Notes under the pieces: generated by a model | Seen by the model: the letters and a program-made list of their open reading frames with translations, nothing else | The model's database searches: none | What the model was told of the DNA's origin: nothing | Position numbers and translations under genes: made by a program | Shown: in pieces, positions 31,116-31,426 of the stretch | Position numbering within the stretch: position 1 is the first letter of the stretch | How the letters are laid out: each line of letters begins with the position of its first letter | Assembly (NCBI GenBank): GCA_046756985.1 | Contig: JBHHXG010000013.1 | Coordinates: forward strand, 1-31,426 | Origin: JBHHXG01 sp046756985 | GTDB lineage: Bacteria; Pseudomonadota; Zetaproteobacteria; Mariprofundales; Mariprofundaceae | DNA: 31,426 nt | Direction of reading: 5' to 3'

Positions 31116-31426
31116 ATGTCTTCCACGGTTACGGAGCCTCAGGGCTCCGTTTTTGGTTCCGGGGATGCGGCAGACAGCGTAGCGCTGGGTATCAGGGGGT
31201 TGTGTAAAACCTATGATAACGGAAATGTCGCCTTACGTGATGTTAGCCTGACGGTTCCTCAGGGCAGCTTTTTTGCACTGCTGGGCCCGAATGGCGCCGG
31301 CAAAAGCACATTAATCAATGCTCTGGCCGATATCGTGCGTCCGACATCCGGCGAGGCCCGTCTGTTCGGCCATGATATGTTTCACGATAAGGCCTGGTGC
31401 AAGCGGCGCATGGGAGTTGTGCCGCA
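31116..31426 (+). CDS. ABC transporter ATP-binding protein (partial, cut at window edge)
   Basis: An open frame from ATG 31116 runs off the window end after 103 codons. After a 24-residue non-conserved N-terminus it reads as an ABC-2 type ATPase: 'LGIRGLCKTYDNGNVAL', Walker A 'LLGPNGAGKST' at about 57-67, and 'KRRMGVVPQ' with the Q-loop glutamine at the edge. It is most like the YadG family of exporter ATPases. The ATG has no Shine-Dalgarno, and the N-terminal extension is encoded by the erpA terminator region. No other in-frame ATG or GTG occurs before the domain; a TTG at 31200 falls inside it. The true start is therefore uncertain. Walker B and signature motifs lie beyond the window. Confidence 0.85.
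   Translation, partial: MSSTVTEPQGSVFGSGDAADSVALGIRGLCKTYDNGNVALRDVSLTVPQGSFFALLGPNGAGKSTLINALADIVRPTSGEARLFGHDMFHDKAWCKRRMGVVP
31131..31154 (+). terminator. Rho-independent terminator after erpA
   Basis: ACGGAGCC (31131-31138), loop TCAG, GGCTCCGT (31143-31150) form a perfect 8-bp GC-rich stem followed by a run of five T (31150-31154). It lies 18 nt after the erpA stop. It is the clearest intrinsic terminator in the window, and it overlaps the apparent N-terminal coding part of the next gene. Confidence 0.8.

Overview
This window looks like a piece of a proteobacterial (diderm, LPS-making) chromosome. It holds the conserved rpsB-tsf-pyrH-frr-uppS-cdsA-dxr-rseP-bamA-skp-lpxD-fabZ-lpxA-lpxB block, followed directly by the yceD-rpmF-plsX-fabHDG-acpP-fabF block. 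In E. coli these two clusters are far apart. LpxI instead of LpxH, a pilT-pilU-pilT-like array and a C+ (zinc-ribbon) L32 point away from enterics. A Zetaproteobacteria (Mariprofundus-like) or other deep-branching proteobacterial origin fits, but that is an inference from gene content, not a database result.

Layout. (1) 22-1866: ilvD, dihydroxyacid dehydratase. (2) 1873-2529: an AT-rich orphan gene with an R-x5-H HEPN signature, resembling AbiU2-like proteins; it starts 6 bp after ilvD and is followed by a 143-bp spacer with small dyads. (3) 2673-3332: a small site-2 (M50) membrane protease. (4) 3466-17946: one dense plus-strand run for translation (rpsB with an unusual long charged tail, tsf, frr), UMP kinase, undecaprenyl and CDP-diacylglycerol synthesis, MEP isoprenoid synthesis (dxr), envelope proteolysis (rseP), outer-membrane protein assembly (bamA, skp) and lipid A synthesis (lpxD, fabZ, lpxA, lpxI, lpxB). 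(5) 18055-26218: the fatty acid and phospholipid run (yceD, rpmF, plsX, fabH, fabD, fabG, acpP, fabF), then a chorismate-binding enzyme (PabB-like) and a PlsC-type acyltransferase. (6) 26220-30622, minus strand: three tandem PilT-family ATPases (pilT, pilU, a divergent third copy) preceded by an ApbE lipoprotein. (7) 30750 to the end, plus strand: erpA, a strong intrinsic terminator, and the start of an ABC transporter ATPase cut by the window edge.

The genes work together around the envelope: FabZ and the FAS-II enzymes make acyl-ACP; LpxA/LpxD/LpxI/LpxB use it for lipid A; PlsX and PlsC use it for phosphatidate; CdsA converts phosphatidate to CDP-diacylglycerol; UppS and Dxr serve polyprenyl carriers; BamA/Skp/RseP build and monitor the outer membrane. 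Many genes overlap by 1, 4 or 8 nt, indicating translational coupling.

The most interesting signals are regulatory or accessory. Two ribosomal-protein-linked promoters share an identical GC-rich 7-mer directly after the -10. A near-perfect 15-nt dyad lies at the predicted start site of the yceD-rpmF-fab operon. A 10-bp stem-loop lies in the erpA leader. An erpA terminator lies inside the apparent 5' coding part of the next gene. The HEPN cargo gene sits between housekeeping genes. I saw no tRNA, rRNA, CRISPR array, complete insertion sequence or prophage, and no gene-free stretch longer than 300 bases.
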